Below, in pieces: positions 53,110 to 64,000 of a stretch of 64,000 nucleotides of DNA. How positions within the stretch are numbered: position 1 is the stretch's first letter; every line of letters starts with the position of its first letter. The position numbers were made by a program, and so were the translations under genes. The notes below the pieces were generated by a model. That model searched no databases and was not told the origin of the DNA. It saw only the letters and a list, made by a program, of their open reading frames with translations. The stretch comes from DASRDR01 sp963812945 [NCBI: uncultured Candidatus Rokubacteria bacterium] (lineage in GTDB: Bacteria; Methylomirabilota; Methylomirabilia; Rokubacteriales), in NCBI GenBank assembly GCA_963812945.1, contig CAWEXD010000006.1, positions 73,742 through 137,741 on the forward strand, given 5' to 3'.

Positions 53110-54528
53110 GTGGTTTTCCGCCGGTTACTCGTACTTCTCGCGTCCTCACCAGTGTTGCCGCCTGCACGCTTCCCAACGATCCGTCGCAGACGGCTGGCGG
53201 TCCGTCGCGTGCCGGTATCCCGGCCTTGCCGCGCGAGCTCGAGCGCGACGTCGGATCGGCCTATCCGGACGCCGCCCTCCAAGCTTACGTCGATCGCGTC
53301 GGCCAGAAGGTCGTCGGCCAGTTCGCGGTCTCCGGCAACTTCCGCTTCGTCGTGCTCGACCAGCCGCTGGCCAATGCCCATGCCGCCGGCGGCTACGTGA
53401 TGGTGACGCGTGGGCTGCTCGCCCTGCTCGATGACGAGGCCGAACTGGCGGCCGCCCTGAGCCACGAGGTCGGCCAACGTACGTGCAGCGCCACGCCGCC
53501 CAGCGGGCGCGGCAGAGGCAGAGCGTGCTCGACGCCGCCGTCGAGGCCGCCGCGTCGACCGGGTCGATCACGGTCGGAGTCGGTGGCGCGCGACGGGCTT
53601 CTGGCGTTGCGCCGCTATTCGCGCGAGCAGGAACTGGAGGCCGACAAGATCGGCGTCGCCATGCTGGTCAAGGCGGGCTACCGGGGCACGGCCATGGCGA
53701 GCCTCATCGACAAGCTGCGTCGGCAGGGGCAGCTCGAATTGCAGCGGCGATGGGCGAGGCGCCCGATTCGATCGATCGGCGCAGCACGACCTCGACCCAT
53801 CCCGCGCCGGTCGAGCGGCGCATGGCGCTGCTGGGCATCGACGATGCCGCAGCTCCGGGCGCATCCAATCGCACGGCCTTTCTCGACGCCATCAACGGCA
53901 TGTCGGTCGACGACCCGCCGCAGGAAGGTTTTGTGCGCGGCAATCGCTTTCTCCATCCGGTGCTGAAGCTGGCCTTTGAGGCGCCGCGCGACTTCCGCCT
54001 GTTCAACGACACCGACGGCGTCCTGGGCGTCGGCCGCGACCGCTCCCTGTTCGTTCTTCTCCTGCACCGAGGGTCCGCAGCAGGGCAGCCTCTCGCCGAC
54101 TGGATGCGCAACCGGCTCAAGCCCACGCCCACCGACATCCACACGACCGAGATCGGCGGCGCCGAGGCCGCGATCGGAGCGCGGCCGCGCGGTTCCGACA
54201 CCGGGCTGGGCCAGACGCGCTATGTCCTGATCCGCCACGGCGATCGCGTCTGCTTCTGGATCTCCTGAGCGACGGATCCGACCGCGATCAGCGAATCGAG
54301 ATACTGGTCAACGCCGCCCGCACCTTCCACAGCCTGTCCGATGCCGAGGCCACGGCCCTGCGTCCTTACCGGCTGCGCGTCGTGCCGACGGCCGGCACCA
54401 GCGCTGCGCAGCTCGCGCAGCGCATGCCCTATCCCGACTATAAGATGGAGCGGCTGCTGCTGCTGAACGGCGTCGACAACGGCGCCGAGCTGATGCGTCC
54501 GCCGCAGGTCAAGATCATCGAACCCTAG
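53110..54528 (+). pseudogene. M48 family metalloprotease with C-terminal extension, frameshifted
   Basis: A membrane-anchored or lipoprotein M48 peptidase. The N-terminus (VVFRRLLVLL, then SVAACTLPNDPS) suggests a lipoprotein signal. Then SAYPDAALQAYVDRVGQKVV, RFVVLDQPLANAHAAGGYVM and ALSHEVG, where a shift falls directly inside the HExxH zinc motif (next frame starts with H and VQRHAAQRARQRQ). EQELEADKIGVAML supplies the third zinc ligand. The C-terminal part (TRYVLIRHGDRVCFW and RLRVVPTAGTSAAQLAQRMP) resembles the periplasmic tail of BepA/YcaL-like proteases. Several one-base shifts. Confidence 0.75.
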
Positions 54529-54544
54529 CGGCGCACGCTGCCGG

Positions 54545-54650
54545 CCAAGGCCACGCTGTCATCCCGAGCGTAGCGAGGGACCTTTCCTGGGGCCTCAAAG
54601 GCCCCTCGCTTCGGTTAGCGCGGGGTAATCCCCGCGCCGGGTGACAGGGA
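54545..54650. repeat. intergenic repeat with CATCCCGAGC motif
   Basis: TGTCATCCCGAGCGTAGCGA followed by GGGACC opens a stretch with inverted repeats (GGGGCCTC..GAGGGGCC-like, then CGCGGGGTAATCCCCGCG) and closes with GGGTGACA, the complement of the beginning (TGTCATCC). Similar elements are common in intergenic regions of many proteobacteria. Possible hairpin or terminator between convergent genes. Confidence 0.6.
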
Positions 54651-55445
54651 ATTCGATTCGTCGAGCAACGTGCCGGCAGCGTCGAGCGCGACCAGTGCCG
54701 GCGCCTGCTGCGTCACCGTCAGCACCCGGCCATCGTCGGCCACCTCGCCGGGGCCCGTGCCGCGGACCAGGCGCGTCACGCCGCCATCCTGCGTCGCCGC
54801 CACGCGTCAGGCGGCGGCGAGCGCGCGATCGCTGTGGCGTTTCACCAGAAGGCGTCGGCCTGGTCGTCGAGCGGCCGCGTCGCGTCGACGCCGGCGGCCG
54901 ACAGCAGCGTCGTGCCGTCGGCGCTGAGTGCGGCGCGCATCAGGGAATTCAGGAGCTCGCTGTGGCCGGCGCGCGCCATCTGCGCCTGGCGCAGGCCGAC
55001 GGTCCAGCGCGCGATCGCCGTCGGGCCGGGCGCGGCAGGCGGCCCGGCCGGCCTCGATGGTGCCGCCATAGGCCTCCACTGTCGCCGCCAGGCCGCGCGC
55101 CAGCATCCAGTCGAGGACCGAGAGCGGCGACATGGCGAACTGCAGGCCGAGCAGCTTGTGCCACATCTCCTCCTGGGCGCCACGCAGGAAGAAGACGTCG
55201 CCCGAGGCCAGGTTGGTCGCCAGCAGGCGGCGGCGCAGCAACAGCATGAGGTCGAGCGCGCGGGCGGGATCGCCGTCGCCGCCCAGCATGTTGCCCAGCA
55301 CCACCAGCTTGTCGCCGCGCTGCCAGCGCTGCAGCAGCGCTGCGGCCAGGGCCTCGAGCGCCCGATCGTTGCCCTGCTGGGCGCCCAGAGCCCAGATGCG
55401 GCCGCCGTCGCTGAGGCGGGCGATGGTTGGAGCAGTCATGCTCAT
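54615..55445 (-). pseudogene. metallophosphoesterase-like protein, frameshifted
   Basis: Resembles the phosphoesterase-like proteins that lie next to carD in rhodospirillalean genomes: GGRIWALGAQQGNDRALEAL, RWQRGDKLVVLGNMLGGDGD, SGDVFFLRGAQEEMWHKLLG. The usual metal ligands (DxH, GDxVDRG) are replaced (GAQQG, LGNMLG), so it is probably catalytically inert. After EAGRAA the frame shifts to ARWTVGLRQAQMARAGHSEL and LDDQADAFW. A short piece at 54615-54803 (VTRLVRGTGPGEVADDGRVL) may be its C-terminal end or separate. Start 55445 or 55439. Confidence 0.55.
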
Positions 55446-55511
55446 GAAAAAGGCGGCCCGACGGTGCAGCCGGCCGCCTTTCCCGCTAACATTCCGTGCC
55501 GAGATCGCCGA

Positions 55512-56011
55512 TCAGGCGGCCTTGAGCACCTGCTCCAGCCGCTGCGTCGCCGCCTCGTCGATGCCTCGACCGCCGCCAGCTCGCGCACCAGACGGTCGAG
55601 CGCCGCCTGATAGATCTGCCGCTCGCTGTAGGACTGGTCGGGCTGGTCGGCGTTGCGGTGGAGGTCGCGGACGACCTCGGCGATCGACACCGGGTCGCCG
55701 GAATTGATCTTGGCCTCGTATTCCTGGGCGCGACGGATCCACATCGCGCGCTTCACCCGCGAGCGGCCCTTCAGGGTCTGCAGCGCGGCGTCCATCACCT
55801 TGCGGGTCGACAGCCGGCGCAGGCCGGAATTCTGCGCCTTGGCCACCGGCACGCGCAGGGTCATGCGGTCCTTGTCGAAATTGATGATGATGACCTGCAG
55901 GCGTGTGGCCGAGATTTCCTGGGTCTCGATGCCGATGATCTTGCCGACGCCATGGGTCGGATAGACCACGAAATCGCCGGTCCTGAAGCCGACGTCCTTG
56001 TCCTTGGACAT
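55512..56011 (-). pseudogene. carD: CarD-type transcription regulator, one frameshift
   Basis: CarD/CdnL RNA-polymerase-binding protein. The RNAP-interaction domain is DFVVYPTHGVGKIIGIETQE, with IINFDKDRMTLRVPVAKA, followed by the helical DNA-binding part STRKVMDAALQTLKGRSRVK and YQAALDRLVRELAAVEA. It stabilises open promoter complexes at rRNA and other promoters. One base shift near 55565 changes the last 20 residues (DEAATQRLEQVLKAA in the other frame). About 166 residues, normal length. Start ATG at 56011. Confidence 0.88.
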
Positions 56012-56334
56012 AATGCCGGCTTTTTCTTCTCGCCAATCCGTCGCTCCCAATCCGATCCGTCCTGGCCCGGTCGCCGGCACCGACCGATAGCCGGTCGCGC
56101 GCCGGACAAGCCCCGCGCCCCCCGATCGTCGATGCCCCGCAAGTTCGAGCGACAAAGCGCCCCGATCGACGGCTGGCCGGTCGGCGGTTAACTTTCCGTC
56201 GAAAACCGCCTCGAACGACCTACGCACGATGCATAGCAAATCGTCACACGAATTTCAATGAAACGAGCTATGCGCCGGCCGGGGAACGCCCTGATCGGCC
56301 ATGCGGAAAGATGGCCCCGCCCGGAGACGGCCGG

Positions 56335-56678
56335 CTAACGGCGATCAGGCCTTACCGGATCCGGGCTGAAATGCTTTTCCCACTTCTCCGGCGTCGCCTT
56401 CCAGTCGTCGGCGTCGGCCGGCGCCTCGCCCTTGCGGGTTATATTGGGCCACTTCGCGCATATTCACGGTTGACTTCGACCCATTTCTCCATGCCGCTCT
56501 CGGTATCGGGCAGGATGGCTTCGACCGGGCATTCCGGTTCGCAGACCCCGCAATCGATGCACTCGTCGGGGTGGATGACCAGCATGTTCTCGCCGACATA
56601 GAAGCAGTCGACCGGGCACACCTCGACGCAGTCCATGTACTTGCACTTGATGCAGGCTTCAGTCACGACATAGGTCAT
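56335..56678 (-). pseudogene. fdxA: 7Fe ferredoxin FdxA, one frameshift
   Basis: Di-cluster ferredoxin: [20 protein letters not shown] with [20 protein letters not shown], then [15 protein letters not shown]. The Cys arrangement supports one 3Fe-4S and one 4Fe-4S cluster. After VNREYAR a base shift leads to [20 protein letters not shown], then ATPEKWEKHFSPDP, the typical C-terminal tail. It is an electron carrier. The location between carD and the S4 gene matches many alphaproteobacteria. Confidence 0.88.
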
Positions 56679-56748
56679 GCATGTTCTCCGTTCACCGCCC
56701 CGATGCGGCCGGCGGGGTCCAAAAGGCCGGCCCCCGGCGGGTTTCGCA

Positions 56749-57209
56749 TCACGCCTGGCCGAGCCGCTCCAACACCCGCTTGCGCGCCGCCCCGCTCTCG
56801 CCGTCGCTGACATGGATCAGCCCGGCGATGCGGCGCATCAGGTTGGCTTCATAGGCGTCAACCGGCCATCGGCGTAGATTACTTCCCACAACATTTCAAC
56901 GAGATCGATGCGCTCGGCCGGGGTAAAGCTCTCCTCGACGATCCGGGCCAGCGGAAAGATCTGCTGCGACTGGTCGGCCCGGCCTTCGGCCGCCGCCATA
57001 AGTTCGTGCGCCTCGTCCTCCGTCAAGCCGAAACGCGAGCGCAGCAGCCCCTGGATGGCCTGCCGCTCGCGCGGGTCGAAAACGTCGTCCATCCGCGCCG
57101 CCACGACCAGCAGGCCGGCGGCCGCCCAGCGCCGGTCGTCGGTCTCGGCGATGGCCCGGCCGAGCAAAACGGCCCGATCGCCGAGGAATTCGCGCAATCG
57201 CTCGAACAT
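56749..57209 (-). pseudogene. TerB-family protein, one frameshift
   Basis: A TerB/DjlA-like helical protein of about 150 residues: AAGLLVVAARMDDVFDPRER, RFGLTEDEAHELMAAAEGRA, EESFTPAERIDLVEMLWEVI and YADGRL, then after a shift [20 protein letters not shown] with ERLGQA. The acidic D-x-x-E pairs are typical metal-binding positions of TerB domains. Its function in this genomic context (between fdxA and the S4 gene) is not known. ATG at 57209. Confidence 0.8.
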
Positions 57210-57350
57210 CGTCCTGCACTATCATGGGCCGGCGCGGCCTGGCAACAAACGCGGCCGGACGCCCGCGCGCGGCGCCAGCATGATCGTTCTTAAGCGCGGT
57301 CGGTTGCAGACGTGAATCAGGCTTGAGAATTTGAATCAGAGCAGACTTCA

Positions 57351-57377
57351 CGGGTCAGCTTGATTTAAGCTGACCCG
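57351..57377. terminator. hairpin downstream of the S4/helicase genes
   Basis: CGGGTCAGCTT (57351-57361) and AAGCTGACCCG (67-77 of the same line) form an 11-bp perfect stem around GATTT. It lies 15 bp beyond the end of the S4 gene on the minus strand and upstream of TerB. A short T-poor tail follows on either side, so it may be a terminator or a palindromic repeat. Confidence 0.55.
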
Positions 57378-57391
57378 ATCTTGCTCTGGGC

Positions 57392-57778
57392 TCAATCCTC
57401 GCCCTTCAGAGGCGGTGGGTCGGCGCCGGCGATCGGCCTTGGTCGGACGGCCGCTGCCGGCCTCGCGCGGGGCCAGCGCGTCGGCAGCCGGCGGTGGCGC
57501 CACCGGCGGATCGAGATCCTCGTAGAGCGTTCGCGCCTCGGCCGGCGGGCCGCGCCGCAGCCCCAGCGCCAGGACGCGGATCACCCGGATATGCGGCCCC
57601 AGCGGGAAGGTCAGGACGGCGCCGGGCCGCACCGGCTGGTGCGCCTTGTGGATCAGGGTGCCGTCGAGCCGCAGCCGGCCGCGGCACCGGAGCGACGAGG
57701 CCTGTGTCCGGCTCTTGCAGAAGCGGGCGAACCACAGCCACTTGTCGAGCCTGAGCGCGGCTTCGCCTGCCGCCGCCA

Positions 57779-57779
<1 letters not shown>
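57392..57779 (-). pseudogene. S4-domain RNA-binding protein, one frameshift at the end
   Basis: An Hsp15-like S4 protein of about 128 residues: EAALRLDKWLWFARFCKSRT with QASSLRCRGRLRLDGTLIHK and VRPGAVLTFPLGPHIRVIRV, the alpha-L RNA-binding motif. The basic tail has GSGRPTKADRR and, one frame over, LKGED with a TGA at 57392-57394. Such proteins bind the 50S subunit or stalled nascent chains. The ATG at 57779 overlaps the helicase stop (TGATG), so translation is coupled. Confidence 0.82.
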
Positions 57780-60254
<2,475 letters not shown>

Positions 60255-60304
60255 CGGCCCACCTTCGCGCGCGGCTATGGCCGAAGCAAGGCCTCAACCC
60301 GCGA

Positions 60305-61084
60305 CTAACCGGAGACCATCGGCTCCAATTTGTTGCAGCCGATCACCGGCCCGTGGTCGGCACGCTGCACGATCACCGCCGCGCCGAGGCCCGGTTGCAG
60401 GCTGGCATCCTCGATCGTCCAGCTCGCCGCCGCGCCGTCCCAGCGGCTCAGCACTTCCAGGCGGCGCACGATGTTGAAGTTGTCGAGCATGCGGCCCTGG
60501 TTCTCGCCGCTGGCGACCGGCGTCGAGTGACGACGGTCGTAGATCGCGAGCGTCACATCGGCGGGCAGGCCTTCGAGCGGGAAGGCGGCGAGCTTGACGG
60601 TAAGCGCGCCGCCCGAGGCGCGTGACAACTCGGGCGTGGCGCGCCTGGTCGAGCGGCGCTGCGCTTCGCCCAACAAGCGCTCGATGCCGGCACGCTCGCG
60701 GCCGGTGTCGTGGCCGATGTCCTCGACCACCATCTCCGGCGTGTAGACGTAACGCTGTTTCAGCACGCGCGCATAAGCGCGCTGGCGGTCGGTGGTGGCA
60801 CGCGTCGCGAAGGCATCCTTCCAGCCGATGTAGTCCCAGTATTCGACATGGAACGACAGCGCGACGATGTCGGGTCTGCTTGGCCAGCACGCCGAGATAG
60901 GCATCGGCCGGCGGGCAGGAGCTGCAGCCCTGCGAGGTGAAGAGCTCGATCTCCACGGTCCTTCGATAGGGGCAAGCGTCTTGGCCGGCACGACGCGGGC
61001 GCCCGCGACCGCAACGCCCGCCGCCGCGGCGCCGCCGATCAGCAGGGACCGCCGCCCAGGACCCGGAAACTTTCGCCATGACAC
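60305..61084 (-). pseudogene. DUF1223 secreted thioredoxin-like protein, frameshifted
   Basis: Tat signal: GRRSLLIGGAAAAGVAVAGA. The body in a shifted frame starts VEIELFTSQGCSSCPPADAY, the DUF1223 signature with CSSCPP, and after a second shift VALSFHVEYWDYIGWKDAFA, RQRAYARVLKQRYVYTPEMV, ending ADHGPVIGCNKLEPMVSG. DUF1223 proteins have a thioredoxin fold; function unknown. It is divergent from the zinc transporter locus, which shares the Zur-like box region, so zinc control is possible. Confidence 0.78.
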
Positions 61085-61170
61085 AAAGATGCGCGCGCTG
61101 GGCCCTTCCTGCCAATCAACAAACGGTTAGTCGGCAATCACGGCAGATCGCGCTCACTGGACTCTCTTTA

Positions 61171-61187
61171 GGTAATATTATAACAAT
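61171..61187. promoter_or_regulatory. Zur-type operator
   Basis: GGTAATATTATAACAATTCC is an AT-rich, near-palindromic site in an otherwise GC-rich region and resembles alphaproteobacterial Zur boxes (GTAATGTTATAACATTAC-like). It lies upstream of the mini-ORF and znuCB and close to the divergent DUF1223 gene. Confidence 0.6.
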
Positions 61188-61194
61188 TCCCATC

Positions 61195-61311
61195 ATGCAT
61201 GAGCCTGTCTCGCCCGGACCTGCGCTGCTCGCGATGAGCGCGCCCGCTCGCATTGCGGCTGCGCTTGGCGTGTCGGCCTTGCTGTGGCTCGCCGCATGGT
61301 GGGCGCTGTGA
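61195..61311 (+). CDS. 38-residue membrane mini-protein upstream of znuC
   Basis: An ATG at 61195 lies right after the Zur-like box and opens MHEPVSPGPALLAMSAPARI, with a hydrophobic end AAALGVSALLWLAAWWAL. It is one predicted membrane helix. Its TGA overlaps the GTG start of znuC (GTGA). It may be a real small component of the zinc transporter locus or a leader that couples translation. No family is recognised. Confidence 0.45.
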   Translation: MHEPVSPGPALLAMSAPARIAAALGVSALLWLAAWWAL

Positions 61312-62050
61312 ACGCGGCCCTTCGCCTTGTGAACCTGACGGTGAGCTACGACCGTCATCCGGCGGTGCATCACGTATCGGCGGAAATTCCGGCAGCCGAG
61401 ATGACGGCCATCGTCGGCCCCAACGGGGCCGGCAAGAGCACGCTGCTAAAGGCCTTGCTGGGTCTCGCGCCGCACATCGAGGGCCGCATCGAAACGACGG
61501 CCAAGCGCATCGCCTACCTGCCGCAGCAGGCGGAGATCGACCGCTCCTTCCCGATCTCGGTGTTCGACACCGTGCTGCTCGGCCGCTGGTCGCGCTTCGG
61601 CGGCTTCGGCGCGGCCAAGCATGTCGATATCCACGACGCGCAGCATGCCATCGAGGCGGTCGGATTGTCGGGCTTCGAGCGCCGGCCGATCGACACGCTG
61701 TCGGTCGGCCAGTTCCAGCGCGTGCTGTTCGCCCGGCTGCTGCTGCAGGACGCCGATCTCGTCCTGCTCGACGAGCCGTTTGCCGCCATCGATTTCAAGA
61801 CCGTCGCCGACCTCATGGCTGTGATCCGGCGCTGGCGCGCCGAGCAGCGCACGGTGATCGCGGTCCTGCACGATCTCGACCAGGTGCGCCGTGACTTCCC
61901 CAATGCGCTCCTATGGCGCGCGAGCTGGTCGATGCCGGCCCGACCGCCAGGGTGCTGTCGGCCGAGAACCTGTTGCGCGCCCGCGCCATGGCCGAGGCCT
62001 GGGACGAGCACGCCGACGCCTGCGACGTGCCGATGCGGCTCAGCGCCTGA
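61308..62050 (+). pseudogene. znuC: zinc ABC transporter ATPase, one frameshift
   Basis: ABC ATPase: Walker A IVGPNGAGKSTLLKALLG, Q-loop AYLPQQAEIDRSFPISV, signature LSVGQFQRVLFARLLLQ, Walker B DADLVLLDEPFAAID and the switch His in AVLHDLDQVRRD. The FPISVFDTVLLGRW block is typical of ZnuC/MntB-type metal importers. Near 61905 a base shift leads to ARELVDAGPTARVLSAENLL and the end RLSA. GTG start overlaps the mini-ORF. A Zur-like box lies upstream. No ZnuA gene is in the window. Confidence 0.85.
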
Positions 62051-62060
62051 CGGCGTCGCC

Positions 62061-62928
62061 ATGCTTTACGAATATCTGATCGAGCCGTTCGCGGATTTCG
62101 GCTTCATGCGCCGCGCCCTGGTGGCAGTCTCGGCGCTGTCGGTCGGCGGCTCGGCGATCGGCGTGCTCCTGATCCTGCGGCGCATGAGCCTGATGGGCGA
62201 CGCGCTCGCTCATTCCCTGCTGCCCGGCGCGGCGCTCGGCTTCCTGCTGGGTGGTCTGTCATTGCCGGCGATGAGCCTGGGCGGCTTCCTGGCCGGCGTC
62301 GCCACCGCGCTGATCTCGGGTGTCATCGCCCGCTTCTCCAGCATGCGTGAGGATGCGAGCTTCGCCGCGGCCTATCTGACCGCGATGGCGCTCGGCGTGC
62401 TGATCGTGTCGTTGCGCGGCTCGGCGGTCGACCTGATGAACATCCTGTTCGGCGCCATCCTTGCCGTCGACGAGGCCGCGCTGGTGCTGGTGGTCTCGAC
62501 GGCCATGCTGACCCTGGTCGGCCTCGCCGCGATCTATCGGCCGCTGGTCGTCGAATGCTTCAACCCGGCTTCCTGGCCGCCATGGGCATCAGGGGCTCGG
62601 TCTATCACTACCTGTTCCTCTCGCTGGCAGTGCTGAACATGGTGGCGGGCTTTCAGGCGCTCGGCACCTTGATGGCGCTCGGCCTGATCCTGCTGCCTGC
62701 CGTCGCCGCCTCGTTCTGGCGCGCGAAGTGTGGTCGATGACCCTGGTCGCCGCACCGATGGCCTTCGCCTCGGCGCTCATCGGCCTGCTGGTGTCCTTCC
62801 ACGCCGGCCTGCCGTCGGGCCCGGTGATCGTGCTGTTCGCCAGCCTGTTCTTCCTGGGCTCGTTGCTGCTGGGCTCGCGCGCCTCGGTGCGCGCCCGGCT
62901 CTCGCATCCGGTGCATCTGCGCGGCTAA
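62061..62928 (+). pseudogene. znuB: zinc ABC transporter permease, two frameshifts
   Basis: A permease of the ABC-3 family: MLYEYLIEPFADFGFMRRAL, LRRMSLMGDALAHSLLPGAA, AAYLTAMALGVLIVSLRGSA with VDLMNILFGAILAVDEAAL, then after a shift near 62560 GFLAAMGIRGSVYHYLFLSL, GTLMALGLILLPAVAASFW and after a second shift near 62725 APMAFASALIGLLVSFHAGL. It forms the zinc channel with ZnuC. ATG at 62061 follows the znuC stop by ten bases. Confidence 0.85.
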
Positions 62929-62929
62929 C

Positions 62930-62999
62930 CTCCTTGGCTGCTTTGCAGCTTCGGAGGTCGGGGCCTGCCCTCCGTAGCTGCGAAGCAGCGAAGGAGGGT
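62930..62999. repeat. long inverted repeat between znuB and the hydrolase
   Basis: CCTTGGCTGCTTTGCAGCTT plus CGGAGG and, in reverse, CCTCCGTAGCTGCGAAGCAG plus CGAAGG form an imperfect stem of about 26 bp around a GC-rich loop. It probably ends znuB transcription, or is a dispersed intergenic repeat. Confidence 0.65.
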
Positions 63000-63010
63000 A
63001 GACTGCCGCC

Positions 63011-64000
63011 ATGGCTGACACTCCTTCACCCGTGCCCGGCGTCACGCTGAAGACGATCGAGACCAACAACATCGACATGCGCGAGGCGGAGATGGGCACC
63101 GGTCCAATGGTGCTGTTCTGTCATGGCTGGCCCGAGAGCTGGTATTCGTGGCGCCATCAGCTTACGCTGGTGAGCGCGGCCGGCTTCCGCGCCGTGGCGC
63201 CGGACATGCGCGGCTATGGCGGCAGGGAGGCACCCTAGCCGATCGACCAGTACACGCAGCTGCATCTGGTGGGCGACATCGTCGGGCCGGTCACGGCGCT
63301 GGGCGAGAGCCAGGCGGGTGATCGTGGGCCATGATTGGGGCGCGCCGGTGGCGTGGAACAGCGCGCTATTGCGCCCCGACATGTTCCGCGCCGTGGTCGG
63401 CATGAGCGTGCCGTGGGACGCCGCCTCCCATGTCGATGTGCTGAGCGCGCTGGAGAAGCTCGGCATCAAGACCTTCTACATGCAGTATTTCCAGCGCCCC
63501 GGCGTGGCCGAGGCGGAGTTCGAAAAGGACATCGCCAACACCCTGCGCCGCATTTATTTCTCCGGCTCCCGGCGATGCGCCCGAGCGCAGCACTCTTCGG
63601 TGTGCTGGACGAGGGCGGCGGCTTTCTCGACAAGACGGTCAATCCGGAGAAATTGCCGGCCTGGCTGAGCCAGGCCGATCTCGATTACTTCACCGGCGAA
63701 TTCAAACGCGCGGGATTTCGCGGCGGCTTGAATTGGTATCGCAACTTGAGGCGAAATTGGGAGCTGTTTGCGCCCTGGCGCGGCCAGCCGATCCGCCAGC
63801 CATCCTTGTTCATCGCCGGCAGCCGGGATGGGGTGCTGAAATTCCCCGCCTCGATGGAAGCAGGATCGAAGCGCCTTTCCACAAACCCTGCCCGGCATCC
63901 GCGGCTCGCTGATCGTCGAGGGCGCCGGCCACTGGATCCAGCAGGAGCGGCCGGAGGCGGTCAACAAGGCGCTGGTCCGGATTTCTTCAAGGGGCTGTGA
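63011..64000 (+). pseudogene. epoxide hydrolase-like alpha/beta hydrolase, TAG and frameshifts
   Basis: Resembles soluble epoxide hydrolases: VLFCHGWPESWYSWRHQLTL (oxyanion HGWP), PDMRGYGGREAP followed by an in-frame TAG at 63236-63238 where the family usually continues, then IDQYTQLHLVGDIVGPVTAL, IVGHDWGAPVAWNSALLRPD (nucleophile Asp in HDWG) and GLNWYRNLRRNWELFAPWRG (Tyr of the lid region), and in another frame IVEGAGHWIQQERPEAVNKA (His). One stop and at least two shifts. It runs to the window end and stops at TGA 63998-64000. Confidence 0.7.

Overview
The window is GC-rich and gene-dense and appears to hold two different genomic sources joined end to end. From base 1 to about 46.9 kb the content (radical SAM protein with a Cys-Sec-Ala-Glu-Pro tail, a second putative selenoprotein, peptide and tripartite tricarboxylate transporters, LLM oxidoreductase, a dispersed palindromic repeat that begins GGGGTCAG) fits an uncultivated soil bacterium of the Rokubacteria/Methylomirabilota type. 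That assignment is inferred from gene style, not measured. From about 46.9 kb to the end the gene order CarD - ferredoxin FdxA - TerB - S4 RNA-binding protein - SUV3-like helicase, and a Zur-type znuCB locus, point to an alphaproteobacterium. The change falls inside a chimeric reading frame next to a GCC-repeat tract (about 46,914-46,930).

Left part. HupE/UreJ-type membrane protein, two lipoproteins and a Tat-exported beta-carbonic anhydrase (1-3.2 kb); a minus-strand hydrolase pair and a DUF1989 protein (3.5-5.6 kb); a cell-wall amidase; the CUAEP-tail radical SAM selenoprotein with a NifU-like protein (7.2-9.1 kb); ATP-grasp and D-2-hydroxyacid dehydrogenase (9.2-11.4 kb); PCD-VOC fusion, amine oxidase, hydroxyacid-oxoacid transhydrogenase and a GT39 membrane protein (11.5-16.8 kb); TlpA-CtaG-TatA/B (16.9-18.9 kb); LexA, KaiC-like ATPase, AlkZ-like protein and amidohydrolase (19-22.8 kb); a peptide ABC transporter without ATPases (22.8-26.2 kb); isochorismatase, LLM oxidoreductase and ketopantoate reductase (26.3-29 kb); CCA-transferase and flippase (29.3-32.2 kb); tRNA-Gly(CCC) with clear promoter; a HicBA pair with broken hicA; MFS transporters; a collagen-like lipoprotein; a thioredoxin-fold selenoprotein (38.4-39.5 kb); a TctCBA locus with several frameshifts; a secernin-like peptidase and a peptide-binding protein (43.6-46.5 kb).

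The strongest discovery is a pair of in-frame TGA codons, at 8633-8635 and 38779-38781. Both sit at positions where a redox Cys/Sec is expected, both have coding sequence continuing behind them, and both are followed by a perfect hairpin whose loop carries GU 21-23 nt after the TGA. Together they imply a selenocysteine-decoding organism.

Right part. TetR regulator; a sugar ABC importer; truncated TauD-family dioxygenase; prolyl aminopeptidase; M48 metalloprotease; metallophosphoesterase-like protein; CarD; FdxA; TerB; S4 protein; helicase; DUF1223 protein; Zur box, mini-ORF, znuC, znuB; epoxide-hydrolase-like protein. Almost every gene here carries one or more one-base frameshifts although the protein signal is otherwise intact. 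This looks more like uncorrected indels than true gene decay. A second junction is suspected near 51.57 kb.
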